Assembly: GCA_028583405.1 (NCBI GenBank)
Contig: CM053249.1
Location: 40,698,999-40,762,998 of the forward strand
Direction of reading: 5' to 3'
DNA: 64,000 nt
Source: Pogonophryne albipinna
Taxonomy: Eukaryota; Chordata; Actinopteri; Perciformes; Artedidraconidae
Position numbers and translations under genes: made by a program. Numbering within the stretch: the stretch's first letter is position 1; each line of letters begins with the position of its first letter. A model generated the notes under the pieces. That model saw only the letters and a program-made list of their open reading frames with translations, ran no database searches and had not been told where the DNA came from. Shown here one piece after another: positions 48,553-59,614 of this stretch.

Positions 48553-49653
48553 GGGCCCTTTCTCATTTCTCTAACTCCCCTCCTCGACTCCTATCCTCGA
48601 GACTTAGTCCCGCCCACAGGAGATGCGAGCCGAGGAGAGAGGAGGGGAAGCAGCAGGCGGTTAGAGAAATGAGAACTCCTCTCCTCTGAGAGGTCATTTT
48701 AAAGAGACGTCCATTAATGATGACAGGAGGCACAGCAGCCCTCTGTCTGATGGACAGATGTGTTCATGACCACTTATATATTTACTTTTAATTAATTGAC
48801 AGTGCGGTATAATGAGACAATAACAGGCTACAGATGCGGGGACACACACACACATACATACATATATGTATATATAAATGTATATACATATATATACAAT
48901 TTCAGAATCAAACAGAGCACTCTCATAATAACGTAACACTATCAGAGACTGGATATATCCCCCCCCCCCCCTCTCTGGTCGCTACAATGAGGAAAATAAA
49001 TTACGGGCCAAAAGTTTTATTTACAAGTATTAAAAGTAAGCAGAGGACACCAAACCAACTGAGACCTGTCTGTCCGCTGCATCTACGCACACACTGTACC
49101 ACACACACCTACACCACACACACGCACCTACAGCTAACAGCCGTTGTGTATTTTATTATGTGAAGCACTAAATGGTTTTAGAAAAATATGGACTCTTTGT
49201 TTGTAGATATCTACAGCAAATAAAGAGAGTAGGCCTGTTATACTGAGTTATATATATTATACACACTGCTCTGCTTTCTGCAGGGACCTCACAGCTGTTC
49301 TCTCTGGAAACATCTCGTCGCGATGAAAGCAGAATAATATCCAGGGGATGCATGCAGAGCTGTGATTGGCTGAGATAAGTCCGGCCGTGCGTCACGACTC
49401 TTTTAAACATCTCTGTTGCCGGAAATGCATCCACGAAGGAGCCGTGGAGGACCGTGGAGGACCCATCAGTGTATCCTTGGTTAGAGCTCCTCCAGAGAGC
49501 CTCCTCGATGCTCGATGCTCGGTCCTCGACGTGCATTTAGAGAAATGAGATGTCCTTCAACATGGTGCGCTGAAATTCATTTCCGGGTCACTACCGGAGG
49601 ACCGAGGAGTCGAGGAGTCGAGGAGGGGGATTTGATGAAATGAGAAAGGGCCC
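48553..49653. mobile_element. TIR element with GGGCCCTTTCTCAT ends
   Basis: Left GGGCCCTTTCTCATTTCTC and right GAAATGAGAAAGGGCCC are inverted, with CTCCTCGACTCC-type sequence just inside both. No unambiguous target duplication was found. It lies directly upstream of the small zinc-finger gene and may supply its promoter. Part of the element (48570-48965) is repeated at 49865-50280. Confidence 0.65.
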
Positions 49654-49734
49654 ATGTCTCCTTAAATATCCTTGCGTCAGCGTCTCACGTGTTGGGCGTG
49701 CTCTCTTCTGACCATATTTGGAAGTACAACTTTC

Positions 49735-50280
49735 GCGGCCGCAGCTAGACCCTTCTCAGCCACCGTAGTGTCGTGTCAGGTGGGCGTGTCGTGTACCATC
49801 GTGTACCGTCGTGTACTGTCCGCAGCTAGACCCTTTGTCACTAGAGGCTTCTCAATACTCAAATGTCCCCTCCTCGACTCCCCTCCTCGAGACTTAGTCC
49901 CGCCCACAGGAGATGCGAGCGGAGGACCGAGGAGGGGAACCGAGGAGAGAGGAGGGGAAGCAGCAGACGTTTAAAGAAATGAGAACTCCTCTCCTCTGAG
50001 CGGTCATATTAAAGCGACGTTCGTTCATTATTACGTGGCAACAGCTGCATCAGCTGTCGAGTGTTTTGTCATAGCGCTGTTTTTATAATCTCTGTTACAT
50101 CAGCTGAACATTGTTCCCCCACATATTTACTTTGAATGAATTGAGAGTGCGGTATAATGAGACAATAACAGGCTACAGATGCGGACACACACACACAAAT
50201 ATATTTATATAAATATAATTTAAAGTATGAGAGCACTCTCATAATAACGTAACACAATCAGAGACTGGATATATCCCCCT
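49735..50280. mobile_element. Second copy of the 48553 family and GTCTAGCTGCGG repeat
   Basis: 49735-49845 is an inverted relative of 44838-44945. 49865-50280 is a direct copy of 48570-48965, down to the CA run and the GAGACTGGATATATCCCCC end. The copies differ at several sites. Confidence 0.65.
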
Positions 50281-50289
50281 TGTCAGATA

Positions 50290-50440
50290 TATTCTGACAA
50301 GTACATTGTCAGAATAAGTGAGAAATGGATTTAACTTCTGTTAGACAGCTATCATACTGAATACATATTTACTGTGAATGTAGGCAAAAATGTATGGCAT
50401 ATCTGTCATTCCTCACTTATTCTGACAATGTACTTAACCC
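50290..50440. repeat. Inverted repeat (potential hairpin)
   Basis: TACATTGTCAGAATAAGTGA near 50302 pairs with TCACTTATTCTGACAATGTA near 50413, with a loop of about 95 bp. It is probably a small MITE. Confidence 0.75.
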
Positions 50441-50569
50441 CAAATAAAAGAACCCAATAAAAAGAGTTGTTAAATAATAGTGAAGTCACGTTGTAATAAC
50501 AATAACTCATCTCTCTCGGTTTTTATTTTTCAGCTTTGCTAAAAGCCACTGTGTCAAGTGTCCATCTTG

Positions 50570-50903
50570 GGTTGCCGTCCGGACTTGTCCAATATGGCGG
50601 ACCATCTCGCACATGCGCAGTACCGATCGGGCAGGGGGACGGATTGACAGTTGACAGTTGTCAACCGACTGATCCAAACTCCAGTCCAGAAGGTGGCGGT
50701 ATGGCGCTATTCCTAAACCTCGAAGAAGAAGAAGAAGAAGAAGAAGAAGAAGAAGAAGAAGAAGAAGGAGGAGGAGAAGGAGAAAAAGAAGAAGAAGAAG
50801 AAGGAGAGAAAGAAGAAGAAGAAGAAGAAGAAGGAGAGAAAGAAGAAGAAGGAGAGAAAGAAGAAGACTCCGATCAGCTGTTTCTCAGCTCTGTGTGACC
50901 CGG
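50570..50903 (+). promoter_or_regulatory. Probable promoter and 5' UTR of the 13-finger zinc-finger gene
   Basis: CCAATATGGCGGACCATC (YY1-like) and GCACATGCGCAGTACC (NRF1-like) lie at about 50590-50625, both common in TATA-less vertebrate promoters. They are followed by a GAA-rich purine run (50721-50868) and then the start codon at 50904. The GAA tract falls between promoter and start, so it would be in the 5' UTR or just upstream of the transcription start. Confidence 0.6.
50721..50868 (+). repeat. (GAA)n/(GGA)n polypurine tract
   Basis: About 148 bp of nearly pure purine on the plus strand, starting with about 15 GAA repeats. Such mirror-type purine runs can form triplex DNA. An open frame of Glu codons through it is incidental. 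Confidence 0.9.
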
Positions 50904-50928
50904 ATGGAGGGTCCTGTCTCAGAGGGCT
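50904..50928 (+). CDS. Zinc-finger gene coding exon 1
   Basis: ATG GAG GGT CCT GTC TCA GAG GGC T, then donor GTGAGT. One base carries over to exon 2. The ATG lies in a good context (CCGGATGG). Confidence 0.8.
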
Positions 50929-53900
50929 GTGAGTAACTATTTAAGTAACGTTACTTCCTTGGCAAACACTACAGTTCAACTAACGCGGACTTAAACCTGG
51001 CTTCACTGTACCGTTTTATTAACAGCCAGATTTCCTAAATTATATTTTAATATTTACTTAATCAGAATATCTTTATTCCTCCCACAGAGGGACAGCAAAA
51101 GAGTATGGTTGTAGCCAGGTAACAGTAGGAAAAGTGGAATTACATATTGCATAGTTATTTACAGAAGTAGTTGAATAGTCTAACCCAGCGCTGGTCTAAC
51201 CAAGAGATAGAGCCAGTAATAATAATAATAATAATAATGAAGTGATATTGCACCACAGAGGTGTTTTTATCTTTGTTGTTAAATGTGCAGGGGTCTACAG
51301 GGGGCCGTGATGTCTGACTGCTGCAGGGAGGAAGGGCCTGCGTATCTCTCTTTCTATCTTTTAACATTTACTTCTAATATTATATTTAAATAATCCATGG
51401 CAATGTGATTTTCGGTTTCATGGAGTTCTGTTTATTTAGCTGATGCTTTAATCTAAAGTGACTGACAAAAAGTGCTTTTAACCATGTGTGTTCAGAAGCT
51501 GCAACATAACTATATGTATGGCCGAGGTGCAGTCTGAACTTGAGTTTGGAAGTTCTCTCAGTTCTTTAGTAATGACCTCAGCATGTGATGTTCCCTCCAG
51601 CCCCCCCCCTGCCACTCTCCACCCTGCGACTCCTCGTCCCACCAGTCAGGCTGCTATCAGCGGCCATCTGGCAAACACTACAGCACAAAACTGTGGCGGA
51701 TTATGGGATGCTCGAAGAGTTTGTTTCCATGGTTACAGACATTATTCCGGAGCTACTCAGCACCCACCAAAGAACCCAACTCCTGCTGGGCCTCAGAGCG
51801 CAGGTGAAACTGGGTTTCTCTTTTTAATAAGAATAGTTATGCACAAAGAAATGCATTAAAAGATTTGGCCAACTGTAGAGGAAGTATTTTGTTCCACTGT
51901 TCTGAAACACTGATGTGGTTTCAGCTCGTCCTGGGGCTATGTCACTTTGAAGCCACTGCTGACTTAGAGCTGGTTCAGCCGCACCTGGACAGAGTGCAGA
52001 TGCTCATGGAGGCATGGCCAATGGATGTGAGTTTGAAGTGTTGCGACTTTGGATTACTTTGTAAAAAATCAGATAACACTGTTTTACCATAACCATACAC
52101 TAGAGTCGACAATGTAAAACTGCTGATGTTGTGTTTTGCAGGCTGGTGCAGCCAATACGGTAGAGCCACACGCAACATTTGTGGATCTAATTAAGAGCTT
52201 GCTGAAGAATGCTGATGAAAGAGAACACTTCTATCGGGTCAGTGTTTGTTGGATGACCTCTGTTTGAATGACAGCAATGGAATTATAGTAGTGTATTTAG
52301 TGTTCTCTGTAATGTATACTGAATGATTGTAAACTCTGTGTCTCTCTATATTGATATCAGACTACATTGTGTGTCTTGAAATATTTTAGCTTCTCAGTCA
52401 TTGTGGTATTCATATAGTTTCCACTTTTAAAAAAATAGATAAAATAATGTCATTTATTTCAGAAAGTTTTCCCTGAACAGTTTGGTCCCACATACGATGA
52501 CATACTTCAAACCTTGATGTGGAAGTTACTGTCCAGACTGGAACAGATTCTTCCTCTTCAAACTTTCCAACAGGTACATTAGGAATAGACATACAGTGTT
52601 ACGGTACATGAACATTTTGTATATGTTCATGCTTTTATCATTGCTTCTTTTTCATTTTCTTCAGGTTGCCTCCACGTTTGGCGATGTGTCCTCAGTGTTG
52701 GGGGAATGTATGGATTCTGTGTCACAGTGCGAGGGGCTGCAAACCCTGCTGCAGGATCACAAAGACCTCAGCCTTCTGGATCACAACGGCAAGCCTTTAT
52801 TATGTTATAACTTATAACACATGGCTTTAGTTTGGTTGACCTTTGAATTTGATCTCCTCACCCTCGTGCTTTTGGGAAAACTGAAATTCAATATGTATAG
52901 ACACTTGCCTTGCCTAAAGGTGGTATTTCTCTCAGAAGCTCGTAAAGACCAAACCCGAGCTAACAAAGATACAAAATCATATTCATTCATACAAACATTC
53001 CATATAAATGAACACAGTGCTCTGTTCTGTAAACATCTGTAAATTGGCTGAGAGCTTTATAAGGTGATGATGTCAGTCCTGTGTTTTATGCTGGTTATGC
53101 TGCCCCTAAGTGAGCAAACAAGATGCAACAAACAAAACAATTGAATGCAGCTTTACAGAGTCCTCGTTTTTCTCTGAATGATTCACTTCTTGTATATACG
53201 TACTTTCTCTATTGGCTCGTAAATAATTAATTCAGCATTGAATGAATGATAATTGTCAACAGTGAGTGTTTAAATTAAGTGTTTTTTTGCAAAATACAAT
53301 CTTTTCAGATATTTCCTTGGAAGACGCCAGAGTTATTTCAGTTCTGGAAATTCCCGCTTCACAACGAAATGAGACAGACGAACCACAAGCCAACATCTTG
53401 GATAATGTGACGTTATCAGATTCAACAGTGTCCCATACCACACAGAGAAAAATAAACGCAACCACAGAAGATCGGACAAGGGAGCTAAAGGTTGATGAAA
53501 CTAACTGGACTCTGGGGGACAATGAGACCGAGGTGCTTTTGGGACATTTTACAAGACATGAAGAAACTGTCGGCCTCCTTCAAAGTCAAGTGGAGGATGC
53601 TCCTCTACTTCTTAAACGATGCAGTGTCCTGCTTAAAAGACTGGACATGCCTATGCAGTCTCGGCCTGTGAGACGAAACAGAGGGAAGCGACTGAAAACG
53701 ATTCTGTTGGAAGAGAAGAGAGGTCTCTGCAAAGAGGCCCCCCCTGCCTACAAATCAGCTTCGAGGAAAACAAAACCCTCTGACAACATGGAGTCAGGCA
53801 TTTTCAGCAACTCGTTATATATGGCTCCTATCAATCATTGCAGTGACGATGACTCATGGTCTTACTACTCGGATCAGGACTTGGGCCTTAAGACTCCTAG

Positions 53901-55257
53901 CAGCAGTCTTAGTGAGACTGGTTCATGGTCTAACTACTCTGGTGAAGAGTCTTCCTTTGGGACTCCTGTTAGTCGTCCTATTGACGGGGATTCTTTGTCC
54001 AGCTGCTCAAATGAGGACACTTCCTTCATGGGTCCTACAAATATATTGTCTACCAGCAAAAACCAGGGCACCTCTGACATCAAAGCCAGCATTACAAAAA
54101 AGACTCGGAAAGTCCAGTGTTTTATCTGCCAGGAGCTTGTGACTACAAGCCTGAGAGCCCACATGAAAAGCCACTTTCCTTTGGGGGAATACGCCTGCCC
54201 CCAATGCGACAGCAGGTTCAAACTCTACTCATCCTTCAGGCAGCATTTCAATAGAACCTGCTTTGAGTACGGTCAGCAACAGTTTGATCTACAGAAGCCA
54301 GAAGAAGTCATGAATCTTTACAAATGTGACAAATGTGAAGAGGCCTTCAGGTATAAAGTTTCCCTGAATAGGCACAAACACACCCATAATGAACTCTACT
54401 GCAGTGTGTGTCGGAAGGTGTTACGAGATGCAGCGACATTGGAAAGGCACAAGGCTTCTCACACCCCTTTTCAGTGTAACCGCTGTGAGGAGACCTTCAC
54501 TCTTTTTAAGCCCTTGTCCAGGCACTGTGAAAACATCCATAAAATCAGCCGGCCTTTTAAATGCAGCTATTGTCCGAAGGTTGTATCTAAGCTGCGTGTT
54601 TTAATCACACATGAGTGGAAACATACGGGTCATCTTCCGTTCCAGTGCGCTCAGTGTGGCTTGAGATACAAAACAGACGGAGATCTCACTTCCCATCAGA
54701 GAGTCCACACAAGAGAGAAACCCTACCTTTGTGCAGAGTGCGGGAAGACTTTCTCCCAGAAGTCTAACCTGCTGCGCCACCTCAACTTGATACACAGCGA
54801 GTCTCGAAATGAGAAGAAATACTCTTGCCCCGAGTGTGAGAAATCTTTTAAAGAGAAAGGAGCCCTGAAAAAACACCAGAGGACCAAACACTTTAATGAA
54901 TTGTTCCGTCATCCGTGCCCGTACTGTGGAAAGATGGTCTCCTCGTCAACGATCGCCAGACATAAATTAATCCATACGGGAGAGAGACCATTCAAATGCA
55001 CAGTGCCTGAATGTGACAAGTACTTCCGGTCAACTCCTGAAGTGAAGAAGCATGTTCTCATTCATCATACCACAGAGAGACCTTATAAATGTGACATATG
55101 TGGAAAGGGCTTCATAAGGAAGTGCTTTCTCAATACTCATGCTAAAACACACTCGGGAGAGAAGCCATTTGTTTGCCATATCTGTGGCAAGGCTTTCCCC
55201 AAGCACTACAGCATGCAGAGACACAAAAAGCTAGTGCATGCATTTGTAACGCATTGA
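50904..55257 (+). CDS. C2H2 zinc-finger protein with 13 fingers, seven exons, 869 aa
   Basis: Exons: 50904-50928, 51601-51803, 51925-52026, 52142-52237, 52463-52573, 52665-52788, 53309-55257. Phases agree throughout (2,610 nt). All introns are GT-AG except the last, which is GC-AG. Exons 2-6 encode a helical N-terminal region (LRLLVPPVRLLSAAIWQ, then DYGMLEEFVSMVTDIIPELL, THQRTQLLLGLRAQ) that I associate with a fish-type family of zinc-finger proteins; it is not KRAB or BTB. Residues 221-485 are Ser/acidic-rich and probably disordered. Thirteen C2H2 fingers follow (about 488-865), from FICQELV to HICGKAF. Several have HTGERPF-type linkers (for example IHTGERPFKC), typical of sequence-specific DNA binding. 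It is probably a nuclear transcription factor; its target is unknown. Confidence 0.9.
51601..51803 (+). CDS. Zinc-finger gene coding exon 2
   Basis: Acceptor TTCCCTCCAG, donor GCGCAG|GTGAAA. It encodes PPLPLSTLRLLVPPVRLLSA and the GMLEEFVSMV helix. The run of nine C's at the exon start makes the exact first base less sure, but the phase fits. Confidence 0.85.
51925..52026 (+). CDS. Zinc-finger gene coding exon 3
   Basis: 34 codons, LVLGLCHFEATADLELVQPH then LDRVQMLMEAWPMD, between TTTCAG and GTGAGT. Confidence 0.87.
52142..52237 (+). CDS. Zinc-finger gene coding exon 4
   Basis: 32 codons between TTTTGCAG and CGG|GTCAGT, encoding the FVDLIKSLLKNADEREHFYR helix. Confidence 0.87.
52463..52573 (+). 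CDS. Zinc-finger gene coding exon 5
   Basis: 37 codons between TTATTTCAG and CAACAG|GTACAT, encoding KVFPEQFGPTYDDILQTLMW and the following Leu-rich helix. Confidence 0.87.
52665..52788 (+). CDS. Zinc-finger gene coding exon 6, GC donor
   Basis: Acceptor TTCTTCAG; ends AACG followed by GCAAGC. No GT donor fits, and the GC site gives the phase needed for exon 7 (one base left over). GC-AG introns are a minor but normal class in vertebrates. Confidence 0.8.
52789..53308 (+). other. Last intron of the zinc-finger gene
   Basis: 520-bp GC-AG intron. It contains no recognisable element. Confidence 0.7.
53309..55257 (+). CDS. Zinc-finger gene coding exon 7 (linker and all fingers)
   Basis: Acceptor CTTTTCAG, open to the stop at 55257. 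It holds the Ser/acidic linker with near-repeats (WSYYSDQD, WSNYSGEE, LSSCSNED at about 53860-54010) and all 13 C2H2 fingers, the usual single-exon layout for tandem fingers. Confidence 0.95.
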
Positions 55258-55860
55258 CCTGCATGGTAGGAAAGCTTTGTTAAACGTACAATGTGTAGGG
55301 TATGCAGAATTGTAGTTACAAACATTTTAAAACAACCTTACATTATTAACAGAATGTGAATGGGTACAGTGTTAACATTACATCAAAAACATGTATATAT
55401 TATGTTGCAGAGATATCTTCTGAAATGAGCATGATACCTGACTAGCCCCAGCCTGTCCTGCCATGTAGTATAAGTCTGACCTCAGACCAACATAAGATTT
55501 ATTTTTTCTTTATTTAAGAAAATACGAGCATCACATCATACAATATACACACACGACAACCGTTGATACCAGGAATACAATGGTAAACGGACTAAGTACA
55601 AAAAGAAAGGAAAATAAAAATGAACAAAAAGTAATTTTTCAAATAAAATGTGTGAAATACTCATTTGTTTTTTTATTTTCTTCATCTTCATAATGTTTGT
55701 TATAGCAAATCTTACAGAATTGTCCACAATTAAAACGTTTTTCTATTCTATCACCTTTAAAAAAGAAAACAAAATATTTATTTGGAAGTTATATTGTTTT
55801 CCCTTTTTAAATCCTGTTCAACGTCAGACCAACATTTCTGGTATATAAACTGTGATAGGA
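55258..55860 (+). other. 3' flank/UTR of the zinc-finger gene
   Basis: AT-rich, with no gene. Candidate polyadenylation signals (AATAAA-like, for example near 55640) are present, but none can be preferred. Confidence 0.4.
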
Positions 55861-55861
55861 C

Positions 55862-55950
55862 AAAAGGCAAGGCAAGTTTATTTATATAGCACCTTTCAGC
55901 ACACGACAATTCAAAGTGCTTTACAAAATAAAAGACATTTAAGAATAAAT
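55862..55950 (-). mobile_element. L2-like LINE 3' tail
   Basis: AAGGCAAGGCAAGTTTATTT, ATATAGCACCTTTCAGCAC and TTCAAAGTGCTTTAC are the inverse of the widespread fish LINE tail. Confidence 0.8.
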
Positions 55951-56766
55951 ACAGCAGAAACACATTATATACCCCACCCGTTGCGAAACTACGCGCGAAT
56001 AAACGGGGAGGTCCGTTTAAGTTCAAAGTTTCAGTAACCAATCAGTGAAGAGCAAAACCAGACCAAAGCAATCTGTAGATGAAAAGTTCCTGACATTGTG
56101 AGGCTGTAAATTGTACGTTATTCCAGATTCAGGGGACTATGTATTAATTTGGCTTTCAATATAATAAATATATCAATCAATATAACCTGCCTTCATTGTC
56201 TTTTAAAATAAAATCGCCTTACCTTATCTTACTGAAGTGAAGGGTATTTATGTCACCTTAAATCACCTTTTAAATGTACTTCTTATAACATGGCATGGTG
56301 TTACATCTCAAAATGTTCCTTCTCTGGTCTTGCTAGAAATGCAATGTCACTCACCTTAGAGCACTGTCTTATGAGATACTTAGCTTAGAAATCTGATTTT
56401 TGGAAAACTTAAAAACTTGTGAAAACACAGATGTACTCATGTCATCCATTTTTTTTGGTGTTTCATATTTGGTTTACCAACATTTTTGGTTCACAAAAGT
56501 AGTGAAATATATGAATTACACTATAGGCCTATATACATGTGTTGTTCATGTCTAAAATGAAAATGTGTAAATTAGAATTTGGAGTAAAATAGTTCTATCA
56601 CTCTACTTTCACCACAGAAAAGTTACATCAGGACTGATTCATGACTTCATATTCCATACTGAGGTTCATGTGATGTGTACAAATACAAATTGAGCATTAC
56701 AACTTTTTTTTTCAACCAACTATTTATGTTAACATAAGAAACTGTAAAATCTCAATATTTACAATA
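55951..56766. other. No recognisable feature
   Basis: AT-rich intergenic sequence with no convincing open frame or repeat end. Confidence 0.4.
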
Positions 56767-57259
56767 CAGGGTTCATACACTTTTTCACCAATGATTTTAA
56801 ATGACTTTTCCATGACCCAAAAAAATGACTCTTTCATGTGGCTAGCATGCGCTGCCTCGCCCATATTCGAAATATCGAATATGTTACAACACAGTTTGCA
56901 TTTAGCACGTCTTGGGTCAATGTCTTTTGATAACCACAATTGGTACTTATCCTTTAGAAGCCATACATTGTTGAAACTGCACTTCCCTGGCATCTTTATA
57001 TCAAATAGTAGCTCCTGTAGACTAGAGGGCGTGATTGTAAACATCTCTCACCATCGAAATACTGCCTCAGTTGCCATTTTACGTTTCATTATACGATACA
57101 GTATTTATTATCATTATAGTATTACTATTTCGGCGATTAGATAACATATAAATTATATTTGATGCAACTTTAGTTATATTTCCATGACTTTTCCAAAACT
57201 TTGGGGAAAATATTGCATTCCATGACTTTTCCAGGTTTTTAATGACTGTACGAACCCTG
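56767..57259 (-). mobile_element. hAT-type MITE with BED-finger remnant
   Basis: Ends CAGGGTTCATACA and TGTACGAACCCTG, flanked by ACAATA on both sides (56761-56766 and 57260-57265), although hAT normally gives 8 bp. The minus strand 56990-56820 reads MPGKCSFNNVWLLKDKYQLW, then LSKDIDPRRAKCKLCCNIFD and AAHASHMK. This is the start of a hAT transposase with a BED zinc finger (C..C...H...); the rest of the enzyme is deleted. Confidence 0.8.
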
Positions 57260-57284
57260 ACAATATCAGAACTTTCTCAACCAA

Positions 57285-57990
57285 CTATTCATTATAAATG
57301 TAAAGACAGGGAGAGCAGTGCCATGGTCTTTGTCTGTCTTCCAAGACAGTGGGTCTGGCTGCTGTGTAGGTGGGGGTGATGGTGCATGGGCTGCTGGTGG
57401 CTGTGTCGGAGGGAGGGAGGTGTGCTAGGCGAGACTTCTTTGCTGGCTGGGTTGATCGTGATGGCTGTGGTGGAGGCCTTTGTACCGAGGTGTATCTTAA
57501 TCTTGTGGCAGGCACAGGTGGAGATGGAGGCTGCTGTAGTGATGCTGGTCCTCTGGTCCTTGGTGGTGATGGCTCTGGTGAAGGCCCTTGAGCCACGGTA
57601 GATCTTGACCTGGGTGCAGGCACAGATGGAGGTTCTTGCTGCTAGGCGCAGGCAGCTGTGAAATCGGAAAGAAATATTGGACAATAATTACTACTAAGTT
57701 CATTAAAATATAAAGTTCAAGTGGAATGTTTCTCAAGCACAAATAACAATGCACAACTCAAAATAAAATGGGGAGGTGGGACAGGAGTCTCTCTCTCTTA
57801 CAACCTATTTAACTAAACCCACACAATGAAAGTACACTATTAAATGTAATATTTACATTTACCTATCTTCAAATGGATCCTTGTTGTTGTTGCTGTATTC
57901 TCCAGGTTCTGATGCTCCATCTCCACTGCTGCTAGTGTTACAAGTCCGCTGTGCAGAGCTGGTAATCAGATAATAAGCCTGTTGAACAGG
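57285..57990 (-). pseudogene. Proline-rich coding remnant, unidentified
   Basis: The minus strand 57623-57285 reads Pro/Ser/Arg-rich (SPEPSPPRTRGPASLQQPPS, QRPPPQPSRSTQPAKK). A candidate upstream exon at about 57972-57866 (AYYLITSSAQRTCNT, DGASEPGEYSNNNKDPFED) lies between CAACAG and GTAAAT. The two do not join cleanly in one frame. No family recognised; probably transposon-derived or a broken gene end. Confidence 0.3.
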
Positions 57991-58068
57991 AGAAAAGAAT
58001 GAAGCAGAGGGAAAGTTGCTGCCGTTTGTGCGGTTGTCCTAGCCAGAATTTATTAAACACATTAATAA
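57954..58068. repeat. Direct repeat of about 115 bp, left copy
   Basis: CAGAGCTGGTAATCAGATAA through AAACACATTAATAAA recurs at 59491-59606 with few differences. The copies flank a 1.4-kb segment with inverted ends. Confidence 0.85.
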
Positions 58069-59490
58069 ATTCACTTACAAATTATATCCGTTTTCTCTAT
58101 GTATGTATCTCTGCGTTGTGTTGTGTGGTCGAATGAATATGACTTCCTTCTTGCCAACCAGCTTTATTATCTGTGCAAACAGAATATAAGGAAATGGCTT
58201 CACCAGCTTTCTACCTCAATACTTCTCCTCAGTGAGGCCTGAAGCTAACTGAGAATGTAAAAATACATTTAGCCAATCAAAATAACTGTATGTCTGACAT
58301 ATTTCGTTTTCTAATCAAAAATGGACATAAATCTACATGCCATATTATGACTTTCATGAAGGATTAAAGCCTTTTTCATTTACAGTATATAATACAGTGA
58401 TAACAGATAACACACACAACCCGACTGGACTCACTTTAACATGGCTGTTGTACAGGCACAATATTAGCATAGCATTAGCGCTTTAGCATTTAAATAATAT
58501 GAACAATTATGACCTCAGACCAGCATTTCACATATTTATACAAACAGAATAAACTTGAAATGTAAGCCAGACTAGTGCAAGGGACTCATACACATAGTAA
58601 CATAGTAGAGCTACATTATTCAGGGAGCAACAGCCTGTGTTAAAGAAGCTAGCGGATGCCATTAGCCATTTGTTTCGTTCTTTAATAGCTCTGCTACATT
58701 CCTCATTCCACCACTGCACCACTTTCCTCCTACCCTCTGTTGTTCTTTTTGGTATAGTTTTATTTGCTGCTTCTTTAATGTGCATTGTTGATTCGAGCAC
58801 TCCTCTATACTTCCTTCTAATGCTAACAATTGTGCTGACTCCTTACGGCAAAGTCTACATTTCTCCCAGTCTGCTTTACCAAAGCACCACCTGGAAAATA
58901 TACTCACTTCCTATTTGTGTTGATGATAGTGAAAACTGGGTAATGATCACTTCCTATGGTACAGTCACTTTTTACATACCATTCACACGATTTAACTAAA
59001 CTATCCGTCACAAGTGTGAGGTCCAAACATGATTGTGTCCCCCTATTCATGTCTATTCTTGTTTTTTGTCCATCATTAAGGCAAAAACAATGATCTTTCC
59101 TCTAACATTTATTCTACAACATCCCCATTACTGTCTGTTTGACTGCTTCCCTATAGGCTGTTGTGAGCATTAAAGTCACCACACCATACTTCCCTTCTAT
59201 GAGCCGTCCCTGCTATTGTCTGTCAAGTTTCAATGTGAAGATTTTTACACGGGTTATCCTTCTTTCATTGGGCTGCACATTTCTACTATGACACATTCCT
59301 TGACTTCAGGGGATGGAACTGGGGGCTGAAAAGAAGAACCGGTTCCGAACCAAAAGAGCACTAGCACGGAGCTAGAACGGGAACCGCGTTGGTGTGAAAG
59401 GGGCACTGTGTTCTTTGTTCCGTTTTAGAAAGGAAGTGTGATTGCACAGATTCTGATTCTGAAGAAAACGGATATAATTTGTAAGTGAAT
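58069..59490. mobile_element. Segment with 27-bp inverted ends, containing a LINE fragment
   Basis: ATTCACTTACAAATTATATC (58069 onward, 27 bp to GTTTTC) pairs exactly with its inverse at 59464-59490. Inside, the minus strand carries parts of a LINE endonuclease and linker: LNDGQKTRIDMNRGTQSCLD near 59100, CTIGSDHYPV near 58950 (the SDH active-site motif), and KVVQWWNEECSRAIKERNKW near 58720. A 59303-59410 segment with GGTTCCGAACC and GTGTGAAAGGGGCA is a further MITE-like piece. Confidence 0.65.
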
Positions 59491-59606
59491 CAGAGCTGGT
59501 AATCAGATAATAAGCCTGTTGAACAGGAGAAAAGAATGAAGCAGAGGGAAAGTTGCTGCCGTTTGTGTGGTTGTCCTAGCCAGAATTGATTAAACACATT
59601 AATAAA
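59491..59606. repeat. Direct repeat of about 115 bp, right copy
   Basis: Second copy of 57954-58068. It runs directly into the transposase exon at 59615. Confidence 0.85.
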
Positions 59607-59614
59607 TGAATAAG

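Noticed and set aside
50536..50898. 120-aa Glu-rich protein
   Set aside because: Runs through the GAA tract; it ends just before the real start codon of the zinc-finger gene and lies in its promoter/5' UTR.
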